Positions 1-7,332 of a DNA stretch of 7,922 nt are shown piece by piece. Position 1 is the first letter of the stretch. Each line of letters opens with the position of its first letter. The position numbers were made by a program, and so were the translations under genes. The notes beneath the pieces are model-generated. The model had not been told where the DNA came from. It made no database searches and saw only the letters and a list, made by a program, of their open reading frames with translations. Origin of the DNA: Bacillota bacterium (GTDB lineage Bacteria > Bacillota > Clostridia > Lachnospirales > Lachnospiraceae); contig JAEZFK010000052.1 in NCBI GenBank assembly GCA_023437715.1, positions 1-7,922 of the forward strand, in the 5' to 3' direction.

Positions 1-227
1 TTGACAGCATTGCGGAAGCTACTTTAAATCTTCCAAAGATTCCGGGAGGAAAGAAGCTGACCTATACCCAGTTTGACATGCCTCTGACAGCCATTGAGGA
101 CTTTGGGGAATTGGGGAAAACAGATCCATTATTTAAAAAGCTGGATGAAGTATGCAAAGGGAACCGCGGGCTCTGGTGCGCAGAGGCAGAGAAAATCCTC
201 TTTGAGCACTTTGGCGTGGAAATCTAG
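1..227 (+). CDS. C-terminal fragment of a probable SorE-like zinc-dependent dehydrogenase (5' end outside window)
   Basis: An open frame runs from the window edge (first full codon at 3) to TAG at 225-227, giving 74 residues with no start in view. The tail contains LNLPKIPGGKKLTYTQ, then PLTAIEDFGELG, then a short helix-rich end with GLWCAEAEKILFEHFG. From memory this resembles the C-terminus of L-sorbose-1-phosphate reductase (SorE) type medium-chain dehydrogenases, which are about 400 residues long, so roughly the last fifth would be present. No catalytic residue lies in this piece, so the family call is an inference. The HPr-like gene starts only 20 bases after the stop, which suggests one operon. 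If the call is right, this is a paralogue of the dehydrogenase at the other end of the window. That the frame is coding is much surer than its function. Confidence 0.5.
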   Translation, partial: DSIAEATLNLPKIPGGKKLTYTQFDMPLTAIEDFGELGKTDPLFKKLDEVCKGNRGLWCAEAEKILFEHFGVEI

Positions 228-232
228 AAACG

Positions 233-239
233 AAGGGAG
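233..239 (+). promoter_or_regulatory. Ribosome binding site of the HPr-like gene
   Basis: The purine run AAGGGAG ends 8 bases before the ATG at 248. It lies in the short gap after the upstream dehydrogenase stop and fixes the start of the HPr-like gene. A frame beginning upstream at 94 has no such site and is not used. Confidence 0.7.
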
Positions 240-247
240 CGGACCGG

Positions 248-517
248 ATGGTATCTCAAAAAGTAATTATTACGAATCCATTGGGGCTCCACGCAAGACC
301 AGCCTCCCTGCTTTTTAAAGCAGCCAAAGGCTGCCGGTCAGAGGTCAGGATTCTGTCAGGCAATAAGGTAATCGAAGGGAAAAACCTGATGGATATTATG
401 GCGGCATCTATAAAAAAGGGAACGGAAATTGAACTGCAATGCGACGGAGTCACAGAAAAAGAAGACATCCGGATGCTGGCAGAGCTTCTTCAAAATGGTT
501 TAGGGGATAAAATATAA
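248..517 (+). CDS. HPr-like phosphocarrier protein with Asn at position 46
   Basis: This 89-residue protein is the usual length of HPr, the small cytoplasmic PTS protein that passes phosphate from enzyme I (PEP-dependent) to sugar-specific EIIA domains. The active-site signature NPLGLHARPAS places the phosphorylated histidine at residue 15, with Arg17 and Pro18 conserved. The second HPr hallmark, the segment around residue 46, reads GKNLMDIMAASIKKG. The regulatory serine phosphorylated by HPr kinase in Firmicutes is therefore Asn46. That suggests a phosphotransfer-competent protein outside HPr-kinase/CcpA control, perhaps a pathway-dedicated HPr paralogue rather than the housekeeping PtsH. 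It sits 20 bases after a dehydrogenase gene and is followed by a terminator, so it ends its transcript. No enzyme I or enzyme II gene is visible here. The HPr fold is certain; the dedicated role is inference. Confidence 0.93.
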   Translation: MVSQKVIITNPLGLHARPASLLFKAAKGCRSEVRILSGNKVIEGKNLMDIMAASIKKGTEIELQCDGVTEKEDIRMLAELLQNGLGDKI

Positions 518-551
518 AGAGTTCAAAAGAGAAAAGCTTTTTAACTGAAAG

Positions 552-595
552 AAGGAACAGGACATGGGGAAATATGGCCTGTTCCTTTTCTTTTC
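552..595 (+). terminator. Rho-independent terminator after the HPr-like gene
   Basis: AAGGAACAGG (552-561) pairs with CCTGTTCCTT (578-587). A further CAT/ATG pairing (563-565 with 574-576) shortens the loop. The stem runs into a T-rich stretch through 594. It lies 34 bases after the HPr-like stop and ends the dehydrogenase-HPr transcript. Confidence 0.88.
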
Positions 596-605
596 CCGAT
601 TTTTG

Positions 606-634
606 TTGAAAAACGCCGGTATACCTCTTATAAT
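606..634 (+). promoter_or_regulatory. Sigma-A type promoter for the two-component operon
   Basis: TTGAAA (606-611) and a perfect TATAAT (629-634) are separated by exactly 17 bases. This predicts a start near 641 and a leader of about 70 bases before the kinase GTG at 710. It sits directly after the HPr-gene terminator, so the sensor/regulator pair probably has its own constitutive-strength transcription. Confidence 0.82.
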
Positions 635-709
635 AGAAATATCAATAAAAAATGGTTGTTTATTTGCAGATTTATTGTCAAAATTCATAAAACGGGGGCT
701 GAGGAAACA

Positions 710-2407
710 GTGAGATCCAATACAAATGGGGTGCCTGAAGAGGGGCGGTTTCAGAAAAACCTGCAGAAATCAGTAACCAGAAAGATTGTGCTGCTTATGG
801 TAATCAGCGCTTTCTTTTTTTGGACAGGGCAGTACACCATTACTCTGGCTGAAAATGAGCTGAATGCAGTTTCCCACTTGGAAAGGCTGAAGGAAACATT
901 TTTGGAGCTTGATCTTCAAAACAGGGAGTTTTTGATCAACGGCCGGATCAACGAGATTGTGAGAAAAATGCTTTCTCAGGAGGATTCCAATAGTGCCGAT
1001 GAATTTAAAAATCTTTTCCGCCAGTTCAACGAGGACTGCAAGGTTCACAATGAGGTCCTGCTTGTGGATAAGGATGGCGGAGCGGTGTATACCTCTTTCA
1101 GTGAGAACCGGGTATCCTCCTATTTGCTGAATTATAATAATGCAATCTGTTATAATGCAAGAAACTTAAAAGAAGGGGAGATTTACCGGGCGATTTACTA
1201 TGACAGAGGAAATTATGCGGATTCCCTTTTTGTGAAACCGATTTTTGAAGCAGGAAAAATTCAGGGGTTTCTGACCCTGTTTCTGTCCGGAAGCGAGTGG
1301 AACTTTTATCTTTCCAGAAGCAGCTTTGACGGCGTAATCACTGATTTGCGGCAGAACGTCATGTACATCAGCAAACCGGGGCTGGCGGACAGCAATAACA
1401 AGTTTTACGGAGTCAGACATGGAATCTGGGAAAGCGGGGGAGACCGGTATTGGAGCGTTTCCAAGGAATTGCCGGAATATTCGGCTGTAATCTATTCCCT
1501 GGTCCACTATCCCCGGAACCAGACGGTATCCATAGGGCTTCTGGTACTTTTGATGGTGGGAGTATGCTGGTATGTCGTTGCCGGCTGGATGTCAAGGACC
1601 ATGGCGGCAAACAACGCCGCTTCCATCGAAAAGCTGGTGAAGGACATCCGTCTGATCCAGAAAGGGGATCACAAACACCGGATTCAGCTGGGGACGGATG
1701 ATGAGTTCGGTGAAGTGGGGCACCAGGTGAACCACATGCTGGATAACATACAGAATTTAAATGAACGCAATACAGAACTGCTGAAGCTCAACAGCCGCAT
1801 TGAGATGGAACAGCTGACCCAGCAGATGAATCCCCATTTCCTCTATAATACCCTGGAGATCATCCGGAATCTTGTGATATTTGATGCGCCCAGGGCAGAG
1901 GAGCTGATTGTGAGGCTGACGGAGGTTCTGCGCTACAGCGTGAATACCACCCGGAAGGAAATGGCCCTGGAAGAGGATATGCAGTTTATTGACGCCTATC
2001 TGGAAATACAGAACTGCCGCTTCGGTGACCGTTTCCACTGTGAAATTGATATTGAGCCGGAATGCAGCCAGTGCATTGTGCCGAAAATGCTGCTTCAGCC
2101 CATGATTGAGAACAGCATCAAATACGGCTTCCAAAAGAAAATGGAATTGAATATTAAGATCAAGGGATATATGGATGGGAGCACGCTGATGATCAGCGTG
2201 CTGGATGATGGGCTGGGGATGGAGCCTAAGAGAGCAGAGGAGCTTGAGCGGCAGCTGAAGGATCATGATAACAGTTCCTCCTCCATTGGGCTCTGCAACT
2301 TATCACGCAGGCTTTATCTCCAATACGGTGAAAACAGCGGAATTCAGATCAGGAACATGGAAGGGGTTGGCTTTGAAGTAATGGTGCGGATTGAACAAAA
2401 GGGGTGA
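710..2407 (+). CDS. YesM-type membrane sensor histidine kinase
   Basis: With the GTG at 710 the protein has 565 residues. A GAGGA sequence at 701-705 and a G-run at 694-698 precede this start. An in-frame TTG at 656 would add 18 residues but lacks a good ribosome site and is close to the predicted transcript start. Layout: cytoplasmic N-terminus; membrane segment about 25-46; extracellular sensor region about 47-271; second membrane segment about 272-294; HAMP-like linker about 295-350; a histidine-kinase domain with EQLTQQMNPHFLYNTLE, phospho-acceptor His376; then the ATPase with N-box QPMIENSIKYG (Asn468), DDGLGM (499-504) and SIGLCNLSRRL (525-535). This is the LytS/YesM class (His_kinase plus HATPase_c), which commonly controls sugar or oligosaccharide uptake genes in Firmicutes. 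The regulator gene begins four bases after the stop. The ligand is unknown; the extracellular domain is probably PAS/Cache-like, which is inference from length and layout only. Confidence 0.93.
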   Translation: MRSNTNGVPEEGRFQKNLQKSVTRKIVLLMVISAFFFWTGQYTITLAENELNAVSHLERLKETFLELDLQNREFLINGRINEIVRKMLSQEDSNSADEFKNLFRQFNEDCKVHNEVLLVDKDGGAVYTSFSENRVSSYLLNYNNAICYNARNLKEGEIYRAIYYDRGNYADSLFVKPIFEAGKIQGFLTLFLSGSEWNFYLSRSSFDGVITDLRQNVMYISKPGLADSNNKFYGVRHGIWESGGDRYWSVSKELPEYSAVIYSLVHYPRNQTVSIGLLVLLMVGVCWYVVAGWMSRTMAANNAASIEKLVKDIRLIQKGDHKHRIQLGTDDEFGEVGHQVNHMLDNIQNLNERNTELLKLNSRIEMEQLTQQMNPHFLYNTLEIIRNLVIFDAPRAEELIVRLTEVLRYSVNTTRKEMALEEDMQFIDAYLEIQNCRFGDRFHCEIDIEPECSQCIVPKMLLQPMIENSIKYGFQKKMELNIKIKGYMDGSTLMISVLDDGLGMEPKRAEELERQLKDHDNSSSSIGLCNLSRRLYLQYGENSGIQIRNMEGVGFEVMVRIEQKG

Positions 2408-2411
2408 TGGA

Positions 2412-3200
2412 ATGTACCGTGTTTTAATAGCAGAAGATGAGGATATTATCAGAAAAGGGCTGGTCTACTCCGTCCAATGGGCGGATATGGACTGCACCGT
2501 CGTCGGCGAGGCCCGAAACGGCATAGAGGGAATTGAGCTGATCGAAAAGATGAAACCGGATATTCTGATCGTGGATATCAATATGCCGGTGATGGACGGA
2601 ATCGAGATGATCCGGCAGACTTACGAGGAATACAATTATTCTGCGGTTATTCTGTCAGGATATTCGAATTTTGAATATGCAAAAAGCGCAATCCACTATG
2701 GGGCCACGGATTACCTTTTAAAGCCTCTGAAGCGGGAGGAGCTGGTAAAAGCAATTGAAAATGCAAAGGAAAAGCTCCGGATTTATGAAACCTGGCTGGC
2801 CCAGAAGCAGGAGGCAGAAGAGTTAAAAAAGGTAAGGCTGGTTACCAGAGCAGAGGAAAAGGGGGAAAATGATGATATTGTAAGAGAATTGCTGAAGTTT
2901 ATCGAAGAACACTATCAGGAAAAGATCGGCTGGCAGGATGTGGTGGAGGCCATGAATTACAGCGAGACCTTTCTGAATAGGAAATTTAAAACCCAGATGG
3001 GCACAACCTTTATCGAGTATTTAAACCGTTTCCGGATTCAAAAGGCGGTGGAGCTTTTAAAGCAGGGAAATGTAAGCATCCAGGAGGTCTCCTGGATGTG
3101 CGGAATCGGGGATTATAAATATTTTAATATGGTATTCAAAAAATACATTGGGTGCAGTCCCAAGGAGTATTCATGGAAGGTAAAAGAGCAGCCAAGATAA
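2412..3200 (+). CDS. REC-AraC response regulator (YesN-like)
   Basis: The 262-residue protein starts at ATG 2412, preceded by GGGG at 2401-2404 inside the kinase's last codons; an in-frame TTG at 2391 is less likely. The receiver domain (about 1-120) shows the acidic pocket around Glu8-Asp9-Glu10, phospho-acceptor Asp55 in VDINMPVMDG, Ser82 in LSGYSNFEYA and Lys104 in LLKPL. A charged, probably helical linker spans about 107-152. Residues about 157-256 form two AraC-type helix-turn-helix motifs, the second with CGIGDYKYFNMVFKKYIG and SPKEY. It is the cognate partner of the kinase just upstream and is co-transcribed with it. At 262 residues it is a compact version; many YesN relatives are near 500. 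Its likely target is the importer operon that follows, by position and by analogy with similar pairs; autoregulation cannot be judged. Confidence 0.94.
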   Translation: MYRVLIAEDEDIIRKGLVYSVQWADMDCTVVGEARNGIEGIELIEKMKPDILIVDINMPVMDGIEMIRQTYEEYNYSAVILSGYSNFEYAKSAIHYGATDYLLKPLKREELVKAIENAKEKLRIYETWLAQKQEAEELKKVRLVTRAEEKGENDDIVRELLKFIEEHYQEKIGWQDVVEAMNYSETFLNRKFKTQMGTTFIEYLNRFRIQKAVELLKQGNVSIQEVSWMCGIGDYKYFNMVFKKYIGCSPKEYSWKVKEQPR

Positions 3201-3220
3201 AAAAGCTGCTCTTTTTTTCT
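3182..3220 (+). terminator. Rho-independent terminator overlapping the regulator stop codon
   Basis: AAAAGAGCAGC (3182-3192) pairs with GCTGCTCTTTT (3205-3215), followed by more T residues to 3220. The 5' arm is within the last codons of the response regulator and the TAA (3198-3200) lies in the loop. It separates the two-component transcript from the importer operon. Confidence 0.88.
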
Positions 3221-3238
3221 TAAAGTGGCGCGTTGTTT

Positions 3239-3296
3239 GGTATTTTTTCCATTTGACCTGTATTTTGGGTAGAAAACAGTAACAGAAATGTATAAC
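3239..3296 (+). promoter_or_regulatory. Candidate regulated promoter region of the importer operon
   Basis: The 151 bases between the regulator and the ATPase contain no good consensus promoter. The best -10 is TATAAC (3291-3296), with a poor -35 TTGGGT (3265-3270) at an overlong 20-base spacing. TTGACC (3253-3258) is a fair -35 but has no -10 at the right distance. Two TATTTT boxes (3241-3246 and 3261-3266) lie 20 bp apart, close to two helical turns, as is common for AraC-type regulator sites. This fits an activator-dependent promoter, but the assignment is tentative. Confidence 0.35.
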
Positions 3297-3351
3297 ATAT
3301 TAGATATTAAAGGATGAAAATATACAATATATCCAAAAGGCGGTAGGAAAA

Positions 3352-4509
3352 GTGAGTGTGACAATTTCGATTAGCAATGCGGTGAAAAAGTATGGAACAG
3401 TAACGGTAATACCGGATTTGTCGGTCACCATTGAGAATGGGGAATTATTTACTCTTCTCGGCCCGTCTGGATGTGGAAAGACTACACTTCTGAGAATGAT
3501 AGCAGGATTTAATTCCATTGAAGGAGGGAGCTTCCGGTTTAACGACAAGGTGATCAATGACATGGACCCCGGCAAGCGGGGAATCGGCATGGTATTTCAG
3601 AATTACGCAATTTTCCCCAATATGACGGTGCGGAAGAATGTGGAGTTCGGCCTGAAATACAAAAACATGTCAAAGGAGCAGATGAAGGAAGAGACGGATA
3701 AGTTCTTGAAGCTGGTTCATGTGGAACAGTATGGGGACCGGATGCCGGAGCGGCTTTCCGGCGGCCAGCAGCAGAGAGTGGCTCTTGCCCGGGCCCTGGT
3801 GATCCGTCCCGACGTGCTTTTGATGGATGAGCCCCTTTCCAATCTGGATGCCAAGCTCCGGGTGGAGATGCGCAGTGTGATAAAGCGGATTCAAAAGGAA
3901 GTGGGAATCACCACTGTTTATGTCACACACGATCAGGAAGAGGCGATGGCTATTTCGGACAGAATCGCAGTTATGAAAGACGGGGTAATCCGCCATATCG
4001 GGAAGCCGGAAAATATTTATCAGAGGCCGGCAGATTTATTCGTGGCAACCTTTATCGGCAAGTCCAACCTTTTAAATGCAAGACTGAGAAAAGACGGGGA
4101 AAGGGCGTCCATCCTGTTTTCGGACGGGTATGAGATCTCCGTTGATTCCATAAGAGATGAGGAAATCAGGGAAAGGGAGGTTGTGGTATCCGCAAGGCCG
4201 GAGGAGCTGATTGTCTCCCGCCCGGAGGGCAAACCAGAGGTTCGGGGAATTAAGGCGGTTATCCGCGACAGCGTATTTTTAGGCCTGAATACCCATTATT
4301 TTGCAGAGCTGGAGACGGGAGAAGAGGTGGAAATCATCCAGGAATCCGAGATTGATTCCATCATTCCTCCGGGAAGCGACATTGTCCTGACTATCAACAC
4401 CAGTAAGATCAATGTGTTTGATTCTGAGTCCACGAAAAGCCTGATGAAAGGGGTAAAAAACAGCGTAGTCCTGCCTGAGGATTTTAAGAGACGGGAGGTG
4501 AAAGAATGA
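3352..4509 (+). CDS. ABC importer ATPase, FbpC/AfuC/PotA-like, with C-terminal TOBE region
   Basis: This 385-residue cytoplasmic ATPase powers the importer encoded by the next two genes. Walker A is GPSGCGKTT (37-45), the Q-loop is Gln83 in VFQNYAIFPN, the signature is LSGGQQQR (135-142), Walker B is VLLMDE (155-160, catalytic Glu160), the D-loop is SNLD (163-166) and the switch histidine is His193 in YVTHDQEEAMA. Residues about 242-385 form the extra C-terminal TOBE/OB region typical of the Fe3+, spermidine and sugar importer ATPases. The start is GTG at 3352 with GGTAGGA at 3342-3348; a second in-frame GTG at 3358 is also possible and would remove two residues. Its stop overlaps the permease ATG as ATGA. 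All catalytic residues are present. The substrate cannot be read from the ATPase. Confidence 0.94.
   Translation: MSVTISISNAVKKYGTVTVIPDLSVTIENGELFTLLGPSGCGKTTLLRMIAGFNSIEGGSFRFNDKVINDMDPGKRGIGMVFQNYAIFPNMTVRKNVEFGLKYKNMSKEQMKEETDKFLKLVHVEQYGDRMPERLSGGQQQRVALARALVIRPDVLLMDEPLSNLDAKLRVEMRSVIKRIQKEVGITTVYVTHDQEEAMAISDRIAVMKDGVIRHIGKPENIYQRPADLFVATFIGKSNLLNARLRKDGERASILFSDGYEISVDSIRDEEIREREVVVSARPEELIVSRPEGKPEVRGIKAVIRDSVFLGLNTHYFAELETGEEVEIIQESEIDSIIPPGSDIVLTINTSKINVFDSESTKSLMKGVKNSVVLPEDFKRREVKE
4493..4501 (+). promoter_or_regulatory. Strong ribosome binding site of the permease gene
   Basis: GGGAGGTGA lies inside the end of the ATPase gene, with GAGG seven bases before the permease ATG at 4506. 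Together with the ATGA stop/start overlap it indicates translational coupling and fixes the permease start. Confidence 0.85.
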
Positions 4510-6152
4510 CCCGGAAAAAACGAGGTGATTTCTGGAGCGTGATCTCCTGGGTTCTGTTAGCAGTCTTTCTGGTGTTTTTGATCTACCCCATTGGGAAGCT
4601 TCTTATAGAGTCTGTCTATACGGAGGGAAAATTTACACTCAGCGCTTTCCGCCAGTTTTTCAGTAAAGCCTACTACTATGAATCCATTTTTCAGAGCGTA
4701 AAAATAGCGGTCTGCGTCATGTTTACCAGCCTGCTTTTGGGAATTCCCTTTGCCTACTTCTATTCCTTTTACAGGCTTGGAGGCCGCAGGGTGCTCTTCG
4801 TGCTTTGTCTTCTCTGTACCATGTCGGCTCCGTTTATAGGCGCTTATGCCTGGATTTTGCTGATGGGCAACTCGGGACTGATTACAGGATTTTTAAAATC
4901 AATGGGAATTTCCGGGATCTCCATTTACGGCTTTGGAGGAATCGTATTTGTCCAGACCTTAAAGCTGTTCCCCCTGGTGGTAATTTACATGAACGGAGCA
5001 TTCCGGGACATTGACAATTCCCTGCTGGAAGCGGCGGAGAGCATGGGCTGTAAGGGTGTTGACCGCTTTAAGCGGGTAATCATGGCCCTGACCATGCCGA
5101 CTATTCTGGCGGCGGCCCTGCTGGTGTTCATGAGATCCTTTGCGGACTTCGGAACGCCGGTGCTCATTGGGCGGGGATACAGCACATTTCCCGTCCTGAT
5201 TTACAATCAGTATCTTGGGGAAAACGGAACTAACTACCATTTTGCAGCCGCCATCAGCGTCATTGCGGTTCTGGTAACAGCAGTCATATTCCTGATCCAG
5301 AAGACGGTTTCCAACCGGTTTAAGTTCACCATCAGCGCGCTTCATCCCGTAGAGCCTAAGAAGGCATCGGGACTTGCCAATATCATCATGCACGCTTACT
5401 GCTATCTTCTGGTGGGGATCTCCCTGCTGCCTCAGATTTACATTGTAAACATGTCTTTCAGGAATTATAAGAACAGTATTTTAAAGCCGGGCTATTCCCT
5501 GGTCAATTATCAGAAAGCCATGGAAAAAATGCTGTTCCGTTCCATCGGCAACACCATGATTGTCAGTGTTGTGACTTTGGCGGTCATCATTGTCATTGCA
5601 GTTTTAATCGCCTATCTGGTGGTGCGGCGAAGCAATTTCCTTAACAATTCCATTGATACAATCTCCATGATGCCTTATATCATGCCGGGAGCGGTTATCG
5701 GTATTGCCCTGGTTGTGGCATTTTCCAGAAAGCCCTTTACCCTTACGGGAACCCTGGTTATCATGATTATCGCCCTTGCCATACGGAGAATGCCCTTTAC
5801 CAGCCGTTCCGCCACAGCGGCCATGATGAAGATACCGGTCAGCATTGAAGAGGCGGCACTGAATCTGGGGGCTCCCAAGGTGTCCGCATTCACAAAGATC
5901 ACGGTGCCCTTAATGTCCAGCGGAATCATATCAGGGGCGGTTTTAAGCTTTGTATCAATTATTACGGAGATGTCCTCAGGGGTGATTCTGTATAACAACC
6001 GGACCATAACCCTGACCATCAGTACCTATTCTGCAATCAGCAGCGGTATTTACGGGGTGGCGGCAGTATTTGCAACAATTACAATGGTGCTGACAGTACT
6101 CTGCCTGGTGATCTATTTAAAATGTACCAGGATGGAGGATGTGCGCCTGTAA
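4506..6152 (+). CDS. ABC importer permease with two fused membrane domains (FbpB/AfuB-like)
   Basis: This 548-residue membrane protein carries two BPD_transp_1 permease domains in one chain, so a single copy can form the whole translocation channel. The N-terminal half (about 1-268) and C-terminal half (about 290-540) each hold about six hydrophobic segments. Each half contains the EAA loop that docks on the ATPase: LLEAAESMGCKG (173-184, Gly181) and IEEAALNLGAPK (447-458, Gly455). A polar linker at about 268-292 joins them. Fused permeases of this length are typical of the Fe3+/AfuABC/phosphonate-type importers rather than of most sugar importers, which use two separate permeases. The gene overlaps the ATPase stop by four bases, and the binding-protein gene begins 44 bases after its end. 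No truncation is seen. The exact substrate is not given by the permease. Confidence 0.93.
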   Translation: MTRKKRGDFWSVISWVLLAVFLVFLIYPIGKLLIESVYTEGKFTLSAFRQFFSKAYYYESIFQSVKIAVCVMFTSLLLGIPFAYFYSFYRLGGRRVLFVLCLLCTMSAPFIGAYAWILLMGNSGLITGFLKSMGISGISIYGFGGIVFVQTLKLFPLVVIYMNGAFRDIDNSLLEAAESMGCKGVDRFKRVIMALTMPTILAAALLVFMRSFADFGTPVLIGRGYSTFPVLIYNQYLGENGTNYHFAAAISVIAVLVTAVIFLIQKTVSNRFKFTISALHPVEPKKASGLANIIMHAYCYLLVGISLLPQIYIVNMSFRNYKNSILKPGYSLVNYQKAMEKMLFRSIGNTMIVSVVTLAVIIVIAVLIAYLVVRRSNFLNNSIDTISMMPYIMPGAVIGIALVVAFSRKPFTLTGTLVIMIIALAIRRMPFTSRSATAAMMKIPVSIEEAALNLGAPKVSAFTKITVPLMSSGIISGAVLSFVSIITEMSSGVILYNNRTITLTISTYSAISSGIYGVAAVFATITMVLTVLCLVIYLKCTRMEDVRL

Positions 6153-6196
6153 GAATGGTTGAAAAACCAAAATTTATAGAGAGAAGGGGAAAAAAG

Positions 6197-7327
6197 ATGA
6201 AAAAAAAGTTATTGGCAGCAGGTCTGGCGGGAGTGATGGCATTGTCCATGACCGCGTGCAGCACGAAAACAGAACCGGAAACAAAGGCAGAAACATCTGC
6301 AGCGGAGACAACAACGGAGGCTCAGACCTCGGCAGATGCGGCAAAAGCAGAATCAACTGCTTCTGAATTGCCCTATTATGTAAAACCGGCCAGCGAGGTA
6401 ACCGGGAAAATTACGGTTTACACCACAATGGAAGAGACACAGCAGCAGGTTTTGAGTGATTTATGGAAAAAGTATTATCCGGACTGCGAACTGGAAATCC
6501 AGGCGGATTCCGTAGGAACTCTGGCGACCAGAATCAGAAGTGATGAATCCAGCGATGCAGATGTGGTAATCGGCGGCATGTTCGCCGCAGACGGTGATAC
6601 CTATCACGATATTCTTCAGCCCTATAAGGCGGCCTGTGACAAAGAGCAGCTGTATCATGATGAATCAGGATATTACACCTTCTATGATGTACAGGTTATG
6701 TGCCTTGTTGTAAATCCTGCCTTAAGGGATGAGCTGGGAATTCAGATCAAGGGTTATAAAGATCTGCTGAATCCTGCCCTGAAAGGAAAAATCATCCTTG
6801 CCGCTCCTGATTCCACATCTTCCGGCTGGCGTCAGCTCCAGACCATTCTGGCGGTTATGGGCGATAAGTTTGATGATGAAAAGTCCTGGGATTATATTAA
6901 GCAGCTGATTCCCGCAAGCTTTTCAACCACATCCTCAAAGGATGTTTATAACCTTGTAAGCAACGGCGAATATGTTGCAGGTCTTTCCTATGAATCAAGC
7001 GTGGCAGCCCTGATTAATGACGGTGCTCCCATTGAATGCGTTTATATGAGCGAGGGAAATACAGCCATGGCAGGAGGCGCTGCAATCGTAAAGAACGCGC
7101 CAAACCTTCCGGCAGCACAGGCCATGATGGATCTTTTATCCTCTGCAGAATTCCAGGATGCCCGTGCAGTGGCTTCTGCGGGACGGGGCTCCAACGGCCA
7201 GTGCGACTTAAAGGGTCTTCCCGATGAGAATACATTAAATATAAAAGAGCTTGACTTTGCATATTTAAATGAGCATAAGGAAGAAATTCTCAACAAGTGG
7301 AATGAACTGTACGCAGAACTGAACTAA
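6197..7327 (+). CDS. Lipoprotein substrate-binding protein of an Fe3+/AfuA-like ABC importer
   Basis: The 376-residue protein starts at ATG 6197 behind AAGGGGA (6184-6190). A frame extending upstream to TTG-like starts overlaps the permease and would bury the signal peptide. Residues 1-20 form a lipoprotein signal (MKKK, hydrophobic core, MTAC lipobox) with lipidated Cys21. A Ser/Thr/Glu/Ala-rich linker follows (22-59), then a binding fold that begins with GKITVYTTMEETQ (70-82). The layout and the segments KDLLNPALKGKI and AMAGGAAIVKNAPN are those of the SBP_bac_6/FbpA-AfuA group. The tandem tyrosines that bind iron in FbpA are not visible in the matching region, which reads GLSYESS (262-268), so an iron role is doubtful. 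AfuA-type relatives bind hexose phosphates and others bind phosphonates. The protein would sit on the outer face of the membrane and deliver ligand to the fused permease. Its last-gene position in the operon is confirmed by a downstream hairpin. Confidence 0.92.
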   Translation: MKKKLLAAGLAGVMALSMTACSTKTEPETKAETSAAETTTEAQTSADAAKAESTASELPYYVKPASEVTGKITVYTTMEETQQQVLSDLWKKYYPDCELEIQADSVGTLATRIRSDESSDADVVIGGMFAADGDTYHDILQPYKAACDKEQLYHDESGYYTFYDVQVMCLVVNPALRDELGIQIKGYKDLLNPALKGKIILAAPDSTSSGWRQLQTILAVMGDKFDDEKSWDYIKQLIPASFSTTSSKDVYNLVSNGEYVAGLSYESSVAALINDGAPIECVYMSEGNTAMAGGAAIVKNAPNLPAAQAMMDLLSSAEFQDARAVASAGRGSNGQCDLKGLPDENTLNIKELDFAYLNEHKEEILNKWNELYAELN

Positions 7328-7332
7328 AAATG

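Noticed and set aside
94..318. 74-codon + strand frame overlapping the dehydrogenase end and HPr start
   Set aside because: It conflicts with two well-supported genes in other frames, has no ribosome site and no recognisable motif.
606..624. cre-like catabolite repression site overlapping the kinase promoter (TTGAAAAACGCCGG)
   Set aside because: The spacing of TG to the central CG is one base too long and the right half does not match the consensus.
1757..2266. 169-codon - strand frame inside the kinase gene
   Set aside because: It is the antisense of the conserved kinase core; the + strand protein has all catalytic boxes and the antisense product shows no known motif.
4959..5393. 144-codon - strand frame inside the permease gene
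   Set aside because: It is antisense to a membrane protein with clear EAA loops, and its composition is not protein-like.
3352..7327. Simple assignment as an iron(III) uptake operon
   Set aside because: The superfamily match is real, but the iron tyrosine pair is not visible, no Fur-box-like site was seen upstream, and the neighbours are carbohydrate-type genes.
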